A DNA stretch of 64,000 nt from Spirochaetales bacterium (GCA_029098225.1 JAQXNX010000021.1:1-64000); one strand, 5' to 3'. Numbered from the stretch's first letter, positions 43,299-52,464 are shown. A program made the numbers and translations. Notes: generated by a model from the sequence alone, not told the origin.

Positions 43299-45191
43299 GT
43301 GCTTTTCAATTTCGACTATATGGTGTCGTTTCTTTTTATACTCATAATTTTTCTGTTGTTTTATTTTCTTAAGCCAAAGCTTTCAACCCGAACAAATATT
43401 ACTTTTGTACTTCTTTTGTTTTCAGAAATTTTTACAACTCTTCTTCAGTTAATAACTCAGGGTGGTAATTATTCTTTAGTTTCATATTCCAATACAATAT
43501 TTATTATTTTAGAATGTGTTTTTGCTGCAATGTTTCTTGCACGTTCATTCTTTCTTTTTTATTTTTTTATTTCATTATGCGAAGTAAAAATCACTCCATT
43601 AAGAAAAAAACTACTTATAGTAACAAATATTAGTTTTGTGCTTCTGATTATTGCATCTTCTGTTTGTTTTGTTTTAAATTATTATGACATATATCCATTT
43701 TCTGTAATTATAATTTTTACACTTATTCCATGTTTGTTTTATGTTCACAGTTTATTTTTTGTTTTAAAAAAGAATAAAGCTGTAGGTGCAAGAGGGCTTG
43801 TAAGCAGTGCTTTATGTATTATAACATTAATTACAGCAGAAATTTTTTCTGGTATATTTGATAATTATATTCCTATAAATCTTGTCTGGCTTTTTGTGAT
43901 AATTATTTTATTTTTGTCATTTGAAAACCCTGATAATCACATTGATGCAAGAACCGGCTTTTTTATACGACAGGCCTTTCATACATATATAAGAGAAAAT
44001 CGAAGATTAAACCGTGAATCATATTATGTAGGTTTTGTAATTAAAAACTATATAGAAAAAAGAATGATTTATGGCGAAGTTCAGATGGATCAGGGATTGA
44101 CCGAAATTGGAAAATGTTTAAAAAATCATTTTCCTCATCATAAATGGTTTTATCTTAGAGATGGTCATTTCATAGTTGTGTGCAAAGATAATAAAGACGC
44201 AGATATCATCAAGAAATTTCTAAAAGACAGATTTTCTTTTATATGGAAGAGTGAGTCTGCCAAGCTTTATTTAAATATTTCTATGATTGAACTTGTGCCT
44301 GAAATTTCAATTAAATCTTCAGATACACTTTTAGATGGCTTGAGAATTGCATTTGCAGATGCCGAAGCTCTGGCAGATGGTGAAGTGCTTTATATTAATC
44401 AGGCAATATTTGATGAAATGGGACGACGTTCAAAAGTGCGAAAAGTCCTTGATTCCGCTTTGCAGAATAACGGGATTCAGCTGTATCTTCAGCCTATAAT
44501 TGATTCTAAGTCCAGAAAGATAATTGCTGCAGAAGCTCTTTCGCGTCTTTATGATGAAGAACTTGGAGTTATACCTCCTGTTGATTTTATTGATCTTGCA
44601 GAAAAAAATGGAAATATTGAAGCTCTTGGAGAACAGATTCTGCAGAAAACCTGTGAGTTTATTACAAATAATGATATTCAAAAACTTGGCTTACAATGGA
44701 TAAATGTAAATTTGTCTCCAGTTCAGTGCCAGAACAGTGATCTGCCTGAACGTATTTCTGCAATTGCAAAACGTTATTCTGTTTCTGCAAATCATATTCA
44801 TCTTGAAGTTACTGAAGAATCTATGATAGATGTGCATATTCTCAGCCGTCAGATGAAGAATTTAATTTCTTATGGCTATGATATTTCTCTTGATGATTAT
44901 GGAAGTGGTTTTTCAAATATTGTTCGTGTAAAGCGTTTTCCTTTCAATAATATTAAGCTTGATATGGGAATTGTCTGGGAACATTTTAAACAGCCTGACA
45001 ATATTCTTCCAAGTATTGTTGGTATTTTTAAAGAAAGAGGTCTTTCTGTTACTGCTGAAGGAGTAGAAACAAAAGATATGGCAGATGCATTACAGAATAT
45101 GGGATGCACTTATCTTCAGGGCTTCTATTTTTCAAAGCCGGTTCCTGCTTCTGAATTTCTGGAATTAGTCAGGAAGCAGAATTTTGCATAA
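43299..45191 (+). CDS. membrane c-di-GMP phosphodiesterase (EAL) with degenerate GGDEF
   Basis: 630 residues from GTG 43299, with GGAGG five bases upstream. About seven membrane helices (1-210). A GGDEF-like domain (about 220-370) has LRDGHFIVV where GGDEF should be, so it is probably inactive or regulatory. The EAL domain (about 375-625) keeps AEALSRL, WINVNLSPVQ, LEVTEES, LDDYGSGFSN, IKLDMGIV, AEGVET and LQGFYFSKP, so hydrolysis of c-di-GMP is likely. A TATAAT lies at 43218-43223 with a ~70-nt leader. Confidence 0.9.
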   Translation: MLFNFDYMVSFLFILIIFLLFYFLKPKLSTRTNITFVLLLFSEIFTTLLQLITQGGNYSLVSYSNTIFIILECVFAAMFLARSFFLFYFFISLCEVKITPLRKKLLIVTNISFVLLIIASSVCFVLNYYDIYPFSVIIIFTLIPCLFYVHSLFFVLKKNKAVGARGLVSSALCIITLITAEIFSGIFDNYIPINLVWLFVIIILFLSFENPDNHIDARTGFFIRQAFHTYIRENRRLNRESYYVGFVIKNYIEKRMIYGEVQMDQGLTEIGKCLKNHFPHHKWFYLRDGHFIVVCKDNKDADIIKKFLKDRFSFIWKSESAKLYLNISMIELVPEISIKSSDTLLDGLRIAFADAEALADGEVLYINQAIFDEMGRRSKVRKVLDSALQNNGIQLYLQPIIDSKSRKIIAAEALSRLYDEELGVIPPVDFIDLAEKNGNIEALGEQILQKTCEFITNNDIQKLGLQWINVNLSPVQCQNSDLPERISAIAKRYSVSANHIHLEVTEESMIDVHILSRQMKNLISYGYDISLDDYGSGFSNIVRVKRFPFNNIKLDMGIVWEHFKQPDNILPSIVGIFKERGLSVTAEGVETKDMADALQNMGCTYLQGFYFSKPVPASEFLELVRKQNFA

Positions 45192-45217
45192 TTTCTGAAA
45201 TCAAGATTGTTGTTTAA

Positions 45218-46009
45218 TTAATCAGGATTATGCGGGCGTTTATTATATTTATAAGTATATCTTGCACAAATATATCTGCCAATAAAATGACTCATAAAAG
45301 CAGTTATATTCCATTTTGTCCTGTAAAGGCTGACCTTCTTTCCTTTAAATGCTCGTTTTAAACATTGAGCTACAACCTTTTGTGGAGGAAAGCCTCCCTT
45401 AACTTCTTTTCTTGCTCCATTAGAAGCAACGTTTGCAAATTCAGAACTAACAGAGCCCGGACATAAAGCGCAGACTTTAATTCCTTTGTCTTTTAATTCT
45501 GCAGCAAGTGCGATAGAAAAACTTAAAACATAAGCTTTTGAAGCTGCATAAACAGCAAAATTCCCGAGTGGTAAAAAAGCTGCCAGTGATGCAGTATTAA
45601 TTATGACAGAATTTTTTTTAAGATAGGGGAGTGAAGCACCACAAATTCCTGTTAATGAAATACAGTTTAAATCTATCATTTCCATTTGTCTGTTAATTGA
45701 AGTTTCTGCAAATGGGCCATAGGTACCAAAGCCTGCATTGTTAATTAAAAGTCCTATATAAAAATCTTTCTCTTTTTCAATAAATGTTTTAAATCGTTCC
45801 GCACCTTCTTTACCGGTTATATCCATAGGAACTGGCCTGATGAGATTTTTTCCAGCTTTAGAATTTATTTCGCCTGCAATTTCGTTTAATTTTTCTTCTC
45901 TGCGGGCAATTATAATAATTTCATCAAAATTGTATTTTTGAGCAACCTGAAATGTAAATTCTTTTCCAATGCCCGAGCTGGCACCTGTAATAATGGCAAT
46001 ATCCTTCAT
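45218..46009 (-). CDS. short-chain dehydrogenase/reductase
   Basis: 263 residues. NAD(P)-binding ITGASSGIGKEF, NNAGFGTYGPF and the catalytic Ser...YxxxK in INTASLAAFL and YAASKAYVL identify a classical SDR. The C-terminus is basic (HFIGRYICARYTYKYNKRP). The substrate is unknown; ketoacyl or steroid-like reduction is typical of relatives. The start codon lies six bases after a TATACT box, with no ribosome-binding site. Confidence 0.88.
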   Translation of the reverse strand: MKDIAIITGASSGIGKEFTFQVAQKYNFDEIIIIARREEKLNEIAGEINSKAGKNLIRPVPMDITGKEGAERFKTFIEKEKDFYIGLLINNAGFGTYGPFAETSINRQMEMIDLNCISLTGICGASLPYLKKNSVIINTASLAAFLPLGNFAVYAASKAYVLSFSIALAAELKDKGIKVCALCPGSVSSEFANVASNGARKEVKGGFPPQKVVAQCLKRAFKGKKVSLYRTKWNITAFMSHFIGRYICARYTYKYNKRPHNPD

Positions 46010-46015
46010 ATAATC

Positions 46016-46045
46016 AGTATATATCTTTTATGTTCTTGAAATCAA
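46016..46045 (-). promoter_or_regulatory. promoter of the SDR gene, leaderless arrangement
   Basis: On the minus strand TTGATT (46045-46040), an 18-bp spacer and TATACT (46021-46016), then only six bases to the ATG at 46009. It overlaps the divergent promoter of the NagZ-like gene. Confidence 0.65.
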
Positions 46046-46065
46046 TCAGTTCATTCCTTTATAAT
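46036..46065 (+). promoter_or_regulatory. promoter of the NagZ-like lipoprotein gene, leaderless arrangement
   Basis: TTGAAA (46036-46041), an 18-bp spacer and TATAAT (46060-46065), then six bases to ATG 46072. No ribosome-binding site. It overlaps the divergent SDR promoter by 10 bp. Confidence 0.7.
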
Positions 46066-46071
46066 ATCTGC

Positions 46072-47352
46072 ATGAAAAAAAAATACGTATGTTATTGGCC
46101 GCTTTTTATATTTTTCGTTTTTTCAATTTTTTTGATTTCATGCAATAAAAATAAATCTGATGAAAATCATTTTTCTGGTGAAGACAATAAATATTCTGAA
46201 AATTCTGATGAAAAAAAACTTTCAGACTCGGAAATTCTAAAAAATGAAGAATTAAATTCAAAAGCTGAAGACATCCTGAATGAAGAAATTTTGGCTCTTG
46301 AAGAATTAAAAAAACGTGCTGCAGATTATGTTTCGCATTTAACCCTTGAACAGAAAATCAGCCAGCTTTTTATGGAAAATCTTGAAGGTTCTGTAAGTTT
46401 TAAAAGTTATGAGTCGGTTGGCGAAATGACTGGTAAAGATGATTCAACACCTTTAGTTGCCGGCGGTTACATTTTCTTTTCTTATAATATTCCTCCAACA
46501 AGAGAAGAAATGAAAAATTATATAAAAACTATAAGAGATTATTGTAAAATTAATAATTTAATTCAACCTTATCTTTCTGTAGATCAGGAAGGTGGTTCTG
46601 TAAATAGATTAAGAAAATTAAATTCAAAGCTGCCTTCAAATTTATATGTTTCTCAAAATTATTCTGTTGGAGAAGCCTTTGAACTTTATACAATTCAAGC
46701 AAAGGAAATGAAGGATCTAGGTTTTGATATGAATATTGCACCTGTTGTTGAAACTCTTTCAGAAGATAATAAAGAATTCATAGAAGACAGAAGTTTTGGA
46801 GAACCTTACGATGTTTTGCTTTATGCAAATGCCTGTGTAAAGGCATACGAAAAAAATGGAATTGCAACGGTTGTTAAACATTTTCCGGGAAATACAAATA
46901 CAGATCCTCATTCTGGCTTACCTGAGATTTCTTTGACTGCTGAAGAATTAGATATATCTCTGGCTGCTTTTAAAAGAGTTATAAAGAATCAGCCGACTGC
47001 TGTTTTAATGTCTCATGCCAGAGTTTCCTGTTTTGATCCGCAGACGCCATCCTGCTTATCTAAAAAATGGGTTACGGAAGTTTTGCGCGAAGAACTTGGA
47101 TTTGAAGGACTTATAATTTCTGATGATATTTTTATGGCTGCTTTGGAAAAAAATGGATATCCCCCTGAAAAGGCTGTTGTAATGGCTATAGAAGCCGGAG
47201 TTGATTGTATTATGATTTCTGAAAAACGTTTTGCTTCGAGTGCAAATATTTTATATAACAAATGTCTTGAAGACGAAGAATTTTCTGTGCTTGTGGATAA
47301 AGCCTGTCAGCGAATTATTTTGTATAAAATGAAAAGCGGAATTTTGGAGTAA
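46072..47352 (+). CDS. glycoside hydrolase family 3 lipoprotein (NagZ-like)
   Basis: 426 residues from ATG 46072, chosen because it gives a clean lipoprotein signal (LFIFFVFSIFLISC, Cys24) and lies just after a promoter; ATG 46030 would sit inside the -35 region. An acidic linker (25-85) precedes the GH3 domain with LSVDQEGGSVNRLR, NIAPVVE, VVKHFPGNTNTDPHSG and LIISDDIFMAAL (nucleophile Asp). NagZ-type enzymes release N-acetylglucosamine from muropeptides, usually in the cytoplasm; here an envelope location is predicted. The next gene starts 3 bp after its stop. Confidence 0.87.
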   Translation: MKKKYVCYWPLFIFFVFSIFLISCNKNKSDENHFSGEDNKYSENSDEKKLSDSEILKNEELNSKAEDILNEEILALEELKKRAADYVSHLTLEQKISQLFMENLEGSVSFKSYESVGEMTGKDDSTPLVAGGYIFFSYNIPPTREEMKNYIKTIRDYCKINNLIQPYLSVDQEGGSVNRLRKLNSKLPSNLYVSQNYSVGEAFELYTIQAKEMKDLGFDMNIAPVVETLSEDNKEFIEDRSFGEPYDVLLYANACVKAYEKNGIATVVKHFPGNTNTDPHSGLPEISLTAEELDISLAAFKRVIKNQPTAVLMSHARVSCFDPQTPSCLSKKWVTEVLREELGFEGLIISDDIFMAALEKNGYPPEKAVVMAIEAGVDCIMISEKRFASSANILYNKCLEDEEFSVLVDKACQRIILYKMKSGILE

Positions 47353-47355
47353 CGA

Positions 47356-48207
47356 ATGGGAAAAAAAGAGAAAAATGAAAAACTAAGTGGTAAAGATGCT
47401 TTTGAAAAATTTTATTCTGAGATATATGGAGAACGCTGGGAAAAATTAAAGCAGACCTTTTCGCAGGAAAATTGTCTTACAGAATTTTTTATTCCCGGGG
47501 CTCAAAAATCATATTTTCTGGATTCTGCTTCTATACTTGCAGCTCTTGCTCTTCCATTAGATGATTCTGTAGAAACAATTCTGGATTTATGTGCAGCGCC
47601 CGGAGGAAAAACTGTTGTTCTTTCTTCAAGAATGTCTTCTGAAACTCAACTATTCTCTAATGAGCGCTCCAGTGACAGAAAAAAAAGATTATGCATAACT
47701 GTAGAGGAATGTATTCCTCCTTCCATTTCATCAAGAATAAAAGTATCCTGTAGTGATGGAGCTGTATGGTGTAAAAAACAGTCTGAATGTTATGACAGAA
47801 TTTTATTAGATGCACCATGTTCTTCTGAACGCCATGTTTATAACGATAAAAAATATCTTGATTTATGGACAACTTCGCGGATAAAACAGGTTACTACAAT
47901 GCAATGGGCTCTGCTTTCCAGTGCATATCGTCTTTTAAAAAAAGGTGGATATATGGTTTATTCAACCTGTGCACTTTGTCCTCAGGAAAACGACGGAATT
48001 ATCAGCAGGTTAATAGAAAAATTTACAAAGTCTATACCGCTTGAGCTTTGCAAGCCTGAAGTTATTTTTTCTGAAATAAAGAATTATATTAAATCGGAAT
48101 TTGTTATTCCTTCTTATGAAAAAACTGACTTCGGATATCAGGTTCTGCCAGATGTAAATAATGGAGCCGGACCAATTTATTTTTCTATAATTAAAAAATG
48201 TGAATAA
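47356..48207 (+). CDS. RsmB/NSUN-family RNA m5C methyltransferase
   Basis: 283 residues. SAM motif ILDLCAAPGGKTVVL, LLDAPCSSERHV (motif IV, PCS) and MVYSTCALCPQEND (motif VI with the catalytic Cys) are those of RNA cytosine-5 methyltransferases. The N-terminus is short and there is no NusB-like domain, so it is closer to minimal NSUN-type enzymes than to full RsmB. Target RNA not predictable. GGAG at the end of the upstream gene serves as ribosome-binding site. Confidence 0.87.
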   Translation: MGKKEKNEKLSGKDAFEKFYSEIYGERWEKLKQTFSQENCLTEFFIPGAQKSYFLDSASILAALALPLDDSVETILDLCAAPGGKTVVLSSRMSSETQLFSNERSSDRKKRLCITVEECIPPSISSRIKVSCSDGAVWCKKQSECYDRILLDAPCSSERHVYNDKKYLDLWTTSRIKQVTTMQWALLSSAYRLLKKGGYMVYSTCALCPQENDGIISRLIEKFTKSIPLELCKPEVIFSEIKNYIKSEFVIPSYEKTDFGYQVLPDVNNGAGPIYFSIIKKCE

Positions 48208-48323
48208 TATATTTTTTGAAGCAGGAGAATGCTTAAAAAAAAAATTTATATTATTTTAGTATTTGTATGATTATAGATAGTAAAAACTCTAAAAACATAA
48301 CAAAACTTTCAAAATTTTTTTGC

Positions 48324-48353
48324 TTGATTATATATACCATTTTTTGATACAAT
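48324..48353 (+). promoter_or_regulatory. promoter of the GAF-HD gene, leaderless arrangement
   Basis: TTGATT (48324-48329), an 18-bp spacer and TACAAT (48348-48353), then eight bases to the ATG at 48362. No ribosome-binding site is present. Confidence 0.65.
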
Positions 48354-48361
48354 AGATACGT

Positions 48362-49606
48362 ATGAATATTGGAACAAGTGAAGATAAATTACAGCAGATT
48401 ATCGATGTAGAGAGACGACTTGGTGAAATTCAGGACGTTGATGTCCTCTTGGAATGTATCCTTACTGAAACTCGAAAAATTGTAAATGCCGATGCCGGAT
48501 CAATTTATGTTCGGGATGGTAATTCTCTGAAAATTAAGTATGGTCAGAATGATACTCATTTAAAGGAACTTGCTCCTGGAGAAAAGCTTCCTTATACATA
48601 TTTTTCTTTTCCAATTAATGAAAAACAGATTTGTGGTTATGTAGCTCTTACAGGAAAACCTTTAAATATTAAAGATTGTTATCGCATTAGTGATGCAAAG
48701 CCTTATAAGTTCAATAAGAATACCGACTTAGCTACAGGATATCGTACAAAATCTATGTATACCTTGCCATTAAAAATGGCAAATGGAAACCTTCTTGGTG
48801 TTCTTCAAATAATTAACAGAAAAGACGAAAGCGAACATATTGTAAACTTTTCTGACGAAGATGAGCTTTTAATTGAACATTTCGCTTCCAGTGCTGTTCA
48901 GGCATTACAGCATGCATATCTTACATCTAACATGGTTATGCGAATGCTTCGCATGGCTGAGTTCCGCGATCCAAAAGAAACATATCCTCATGTAGAACGA
49001 GTTTCATCATATTCTCTTGAAATTTATGACCGCTGGGCTTTTAATCATAATGTTCCAATGGAAGAATTCCATCGCTATCGAGATAATTTAAAGATTGCTG
49101 CAAAATTCCATGATGTTGGAAAGGTCGGAATTTCTGATGTAATTCTTAAGAAAACATTCCCTCGTTTTACAGACGAAGAAAGAAATATAATGAAAGGTCA
49201 TACTATTATTGGTGCTCAGCTTTTTGAACCTCCAGAGTCTGCACTTGATGTTATGTCTCAGGATATTGCTCTTCATCATCACGACAGATGGGATGGTGGA
49301 GAATCCGGTTATCCTGGAGATGTAAATATAAATGACTTTTCTATTAAAACTGGCGTTGTTCCAGCTTTTAAGCCTTTGTCTGGAAAAGATATTCCTCTTG
49401 CTGCCCGTATAGTTGCAGTTGCCGATGTATTTGATGCATTAAGCCATAAACGTTGCTATAAAGAGGCGTGGTCAATTGATGATGCTTTTCAGGAAATTCA
49501 GAATAATTCAGGTACTCATTTTGACCCTGAAGTTGTTCTTGCGTTTATGCAGATAAGAGAACGTATCTGTTCTATTCAGCTTGCTATTCCTGACGAAGCA
49601 GAGTAG
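48362..49606 (+). CDS. GAF and HD-GYP-like phosphohydrolase
   Basis: 414 residues. GAF domain about 20-185 (IVNADAGSIYVRDG, SMYTLPLKMANGNLLGVLQII). Then an HD-GYP-type domain (about 200-405) with KFHDVGKVGI, KGHTIIGAQLFE, ALHHHDRWDGGESGYPGD and ADVFDALSHKRCY. The HD pair and GYP are kept but the usual HHE reads HHH. It probably degrades c-di-GMP or a related dinucleotide under control of a ligand bound by GAF. Its end overlaps the convergent YaiI gene by 23 bp. Confidence 0.87.
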   Translation: MNIGTSEDKLQQIIDVERRLGEIQDVDVLLECILTETRKIVNADAGSIYVRDGNSLKIKYGQNDTHLKELAPGEKLPYTYFSFPINEKQICGYVALTGKPLNIKDCYRISDAKPYKFNKNTDLATGYRTKSMYTLPLKMANGNLLGVLQIINRKDESEHIVNFSDEDELLIEHFASSAVQALQHAYLTSNMVMRMLRMAEFRDPKETYPHVERVSSYSLEIYDRWAFNHNVPMEEFHRYRDNLKIAAKFHDVGKVGISDVILKKTFPRFTDEERNIMKGHTIIGAQLFEPPESALDVMSQDIALHHHDRWDGGESGYPGDVNINDFSIKTGVVPAFKPLSGKDIPLAARIVAVADVFDALSHKRCYKEAWSIDDAFQEIQNNSGTHFDPEVVLAFMQIRERICSIQLAIPDEAE

Positions 49607-50063
49607 TTTTTTCTTCTTTCAAAAGTTTCTGTAGTTCTCTATCAAAGCAGTTTGCAAATAATGCAAATTTTTTTCTGTCGTAACCTTCATTGTAATGTTT
49701 TACAAGACCAATTGCTTCCAGCTGCATGTCTAAACTGCTTTTTGAATTTAATTTTTTTATTGAATCGTCTGTGAATTTTGTTCCTCGGTCATTAATTGTG
49801 CATATCCCTTTTTCAACAAGTTTTTGTGCAAAAATAATGTCTTTTGTAATTACTAAATCGTATTTTTGAGTGTGTTCCAGAATATAGTTATCAGCGGAAT
49901 CTTTTACCTGTTCGCAGATAATCATGTTTCTGTGTAAGCCTTCACTAACAGATATTTCTTTGTTGGCAACAAAATTTATTTCTATGTTATTATTATTTGC
50001 AATTTTGGATGCATGATTTCTTACAGCAGAAGGGCAGGAGTCTGCATCTATCCATATTGTCAT
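49584..50063 (-). CDS. YaiI/YqxD (UPF0178) family protein
   Basis: 159 residues. MTIWIDADSCPSAVRNH at the start, then YDLVITKDIIFAQKLVEKG and INDRGTKFTDDSI, define UPF0178, a PIN-like fold with conserved acidic residues. Biochemical function unknown. Its start overlaps the end of zapA by one base, making it the last gene of the infC operon. Confidence 0.88.
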   Translation of the reverse strand: MTIWIDADSCPSAVRNHASKIANNNNIEINFVANKEISVSEGLHRNMIICEQVKDSADNYILEHTQKYDLVITKDIIFAQKLVEKGICTINDRGTKFTDDSIKKLNSKSSLDMQLEAIGLVKHYNEGYDRKKFALFANCFDRELQKLLKEEKTTLLRQE

Positions 50064-50395
50064 TATAAAACCTGATCAATTTTAGAAATCATATCTAAGG
50101 TTCTCTGCTCAATTTCTTCTGCATCAAAAAAATCTGTCTGATTATCTGTATCTGCTTGCAAAGAAACTGTTCCATTTTCTAGAGCAACCTTGTTCTGTTT
50201 TTCTTTATATAACTCATCACAAATCATCATTCCTGAAAGAATTGCAATCTGCAGAGGAGTTTTAATAGAACTGATTTGAGATACTTCATCGGTTATTTTT
50301 TTATAGTAACCAAAAAGCTTATTTAAATATTCTTCATCTTCTTCAGATTGAATTGTGAAAGCTGTTCCTAATGCTTGAATTCTTAGTTTTCCCAT
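50063..50395 (-). CDS. zapA: cell division protein ZapA
   Basis: 110 residues. The N-terminal domain MGKLRIQALGTAFTIQSEEDEEYLNKLFGYYK (in two parts) and the following coiled coil PLQIAILSGMMICDELYKEK match ZapA, which crosslinks FtsZ filaments. It starts directly after the stop of the coiled-coil gene. The C-terminal acidic extension (QTDFFDAEEIEQ) is longer than in short ZapA proteins. Confidence 0.8.
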   Translation of the reverse strand: MGKLRIQALGTAFTIQSEEDEEYLNKLFGYYKKITDEVSQISSIKTPLQIAILSGMMICDELYKEKQNKVALENGTVSLQADTDNQTDFFDAEEIEQRTLDMISKIDQVL

Positions 50396-51010
50396 TTAGA
50401 AAATATCAAATCCCAGACCGTCTTGATCTTCTTCTGCTGAGTCTTCTTCATATTCTTCCTGAATGCTGTCTAAAGGCTGATTATCATCAGTATCTTCATT
50501 TGTTATAGGAGTATTATAAGTAACAATTGATGATGAAGAAGTTTGTTCTTGAATTGATGTTTCAGAAGCATTGAATGAATTTTGTAATGCAACCTGCTCC
50601 TGATATTCTTTTTGATTTTTTTCTTCGTTTTCTGTTGAATCAGAAACATCAGAAGTAGTGTCTTCCTGATTTTCTGGCACTTCCACAGTTTTTTCTTCTT
50701 TTTGAACTTCCTGCATAGCGTTAAAGTTCATTGTGGTAGCTGATGCAGCTTGAGCAACTGGATGTTCTCCATTTTTTAAAACTGTGTTCTCAATGGAATC
50801 CAGTCGTTCAAGTGCATTTTTGATTCCTATCTCAATCTGATTCTGGTCCGAAGTAAAATTAGAAAGTTGCTCCGACTTGAGAGAAAGTGCATTTGTGAGC
50901 TCGTCACACTTTGTGCGAAGAGCAGCATTTTCTTCTTGCAGCTGTTGTATTTTTTTTACAGCACTTTCAACTTTTTCTTCAAGACGCATTACCTGATCAA
51001 GAGAAATCAT
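50396..51010 (-). CDS. coiled-coil protein, ZapB-like in position and N-terminus
   Basis: 204 residues. An N-terminal coiled coil (about 1-80; LEEKVESAVKKIQQLQEENA) resembles ZapB. The rest is Glu/Ser/Thr-rich and probably disordered, ending in the short motif EDQDGLGFDIF. It sits between rplT (9 bp) and zapA (0 bp), which supports a role in division with ZapA. No enzymatic motif is visible. Confidence 0.65.
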   Translation of the reverse strand: MISLDQVMRLEEKVESAVKKIQQLQEENAALRTKCDELTNALSLKSEQLSNFTSDQNQIEIGIKNALERLDSIENTVLKNGEHPVAQAASATTMNFNAMQEVQKEEKTVEVPENQEDTTSDVSDSTENEEKNQKEYQEQVALQNSFNASETSIQEQTSSSSIVTYNTPITNEDTDDNQPLDSIQEEYEEDSAEEDQDGLGFDIF

Positions 51011-51019
51011 AACCTATCC

Positions 51020-51379
51020 TTAGGCGTTAAGTGCCTTTTTAGCAGCTTCAACTACAGCTTTGAAGGCAACCGGGTCTTCAATAGCCATATTTGAAAGAGC
51101 TTTGCGGTTTAATTTAATTCCAGCCTTGTTAACTCCGTCAATAAAGCGTGAGTAAGTAAGACCTTCTTCTCTAACAGCAGCGTTAATACGAGAAATCCAC
51201 AATGTGCGGAATTCACCTTTGCGGTCTCTGCGGTCAACGTAAGCATGATTTAAAGCTTTTGTAACTGCATCTTTTGCTGGTTTATAATTTGACTTTCTGT
51301 CGCCTTTAAAACCCTTAGCAAGTTTTAAAATCTTAATACGGCGATTCTTTCTTTTTGTTCCGTCTATTGCTCTTGACAT
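51020..51379 (-). CDS. rplT: 50S ribosomal protein L20
   Basis: 119 residues. [22 protein letters not shown] is the N-terminal rRNA-binding tail; [18 protein letters not shown] and [17 protein letters not shown] are diagnostic. Required for 50S assembly. Third gene of infC-rpmI-rplT. Confidence 0.97.
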   Translation of the reverse strand: MSRAIDGTKRKNRRIKILKLAKGFKGDRKSNYKPAKDAVTKALNHAYVDRRDRKGEFRTLWISRINAAVREEGLTYSRFIDGVNKAGIKLNRKALSNMAIEDPVAFKAVVEAAKKALNA

Positions 51380-51391
51380 ATTCTACTCCTA

Positions 51392-51592
51392 TTAACCGTA
51401 TGGAAGCATCTGCTTTCTGATTCTCTTTGCATCTGCTTCATCTACATAACCTGCAGCACGCAAGTTTCTCTTTCTTTTAGGAGAACGTTTTGTCAAAATA
51501 TGACGAAGGTTCTGCTTCTTGTGCTTAACTTTGCCAGTTCCTGTAAGAGAGTATCTCTTAGCAGCTGACTTCTTTGTCTTCATTTTAGGCAT
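51392..51592 (-). CDS. rpmI: 50S ribosomal protein L35
   Basis: 66 residues. [20 protein letters not shown] and the later [14 protein letters not shown] are typical of L35. It lies between infC (11 bp) and rplT (12 bp). Confidence 0.96.
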   Translation of the reverse strand: MPKMKTKKSAAKRYSLTGTGKVKHKKQNLRHILTKRSPKRKRNLRAAGYVDEADAKRIRKQMLPYG

Positions 51593-51603
51593 TTCTAAAC
51601 CCC

Positions 51604-52146
51604 TTATTTTGCGGCTTTTGCTGAGATTGTCATCGACATGTTTCTTCCGTCCATAGCGGCAGGCTTATCGATGTTGTACGCCGAGGTAAGTCGCTTTAAC
51701 ACCTCATTCAGAACATCATAGCCGAGTTCAGTGTGGGCAAGCTCACGACCGCGGAAACGGATTGTAACCTTAACCTTGTCACCCTCGTCAAGAAATTCCT
51801 GTATATGCTTGGCCTTAGTATCAAGATCTCCTGAGCCGATTTTTGGCTGCATGCGGATTTCCTTCAACTTTAATACTTTCTGGTTCTTCTTGGAATCACG
51901 GAGCTTTTTTTCCTGTTCGAACTTGTATTTGCCATAATCAAGTATTTTACAAACCGGTGGGTTAGCATTTGGTGAAACTTCAACAAGATCCAAGTCTCTG
52001 TCTTTAGCCATTTTGAGGGCTTCCTGAGTTTGAACAATGCCTAACTGATTTCCCTCATCATCGATAAGACGTACTTCGCGTACACGAATCATTTCGTTGA
52101 TTCTCTGACCGTTTTTGTTGTTGTTATTGTTATTCACGTATGCCAA
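51604..52146 (-). CDS. infC: translation initiation factor IF-3
   Basis: 180 residues. IF3-N domain ([51 protein letters not shown]) and IF3-C domain ([29 protein letters not shown]). The start is TTG (52146-52144) with GGAGG seven bases upstream; rare start codons are usual for infC and allow IF-3 to limit its own synthesis. A short Asn-rich N-terminus (NNNNNNK) is unusual. First gene of the operon. Confidence 0.96.
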   Translation of the reverse strand: MAYVNNNNNNKNGQRINEMIRVREVRLIDDEGNQLGIVQTQEALKMAKDRDLDLVEVSPNANPPVCKILDYGKYKFEQEKKLRDSKKNQKVLKLKEIRMQPKIGSGDLDTKAKHIQEFLDEGDKVKVTIRFRGRELAHTELGYDVLNEVLKRLTSAYNIDKPAAMDGRNMSMTISAKAAK

Positions 52147-52232
52147 TTTTCCTCCTGGTGTTAAACATTTGCAATGTTTTCACACTTGCATAATTTGTAA
52201 AACACATTTTTACATATAGCGTGTATCTTTTT

Positions 52233-52261
52233 ATTATATGGATTTTTATACTCTGTGTCTA
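52233..52261 (-). promoter_or_regulatory. infC operon promoter
   Basis: On the minus strand TAGACA (52261-52256), a 17-bp spacer and TATAAT (52238-52233). The leader of ~85 nt contains a small hairpin, AAACATT / AATGTTT (52163-52179), which could take part in ribosomal-protein feedback. Confidence 0.75.
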
Positions 52262-52265
52262 GTCA

Positions 52266-52394
52266 GTTTAGGGGGCAGGTTCATGGTTTTAATTTTTAGT
52301 CTGATGAAGGGGAAAGCCTTCCCCTCGGCCGCACTTTCGTTGCGTCCTACCCCTTCGCCTGGTGGGACGCAGCAAGCTGCTTACCCCCTGAAAC
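52266..52394. repeat. GC-rich structured intergenic element
   Basis: Three inverted repeats: outer GTTTAGGGGG (52266-52275) with CCCCCTGAAAC (52384-52394, one extra base), GGGGAA (52309-52314) / TTCCCC (52319-52324), and TGCGTCC (52341-52347) / GGACGCA (52365-52371). Base composition is far from the AT-rich surroundings. It fills most of the 318-bp gap between infC and the methyltransferase gene, and no gene was seen in it. Confidence 0.6.
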
Positions 52395-52451
52395 CCCTGA
52401 AATCCAGTAACCGGAGCATTGTACCTACTATAAAAATACCTGAAATTTCAA

Positions 52452-52457
52452 TATAAT
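52452..52457 (+). promoter_or_regulatory. -10 box directly before the THUMP-like methyltransferase gene
   Basis: TATAAT (52452-52457) ends seven bases before ATG 52465. No convincing -35 at the correct distance and no ribosome-binding site, so a leaderless mRNA is suggested. Confidence 0.5.
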
Positions 52458-52464
52458 TCTATAT

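Noticed and set aside
46030-46071. Upstream ATG for the NagZ-like lipoprotein
   Set aside because: It lies upstream of the -35/-10 elements and would add 14 residues before a clean lipoprotein signal.
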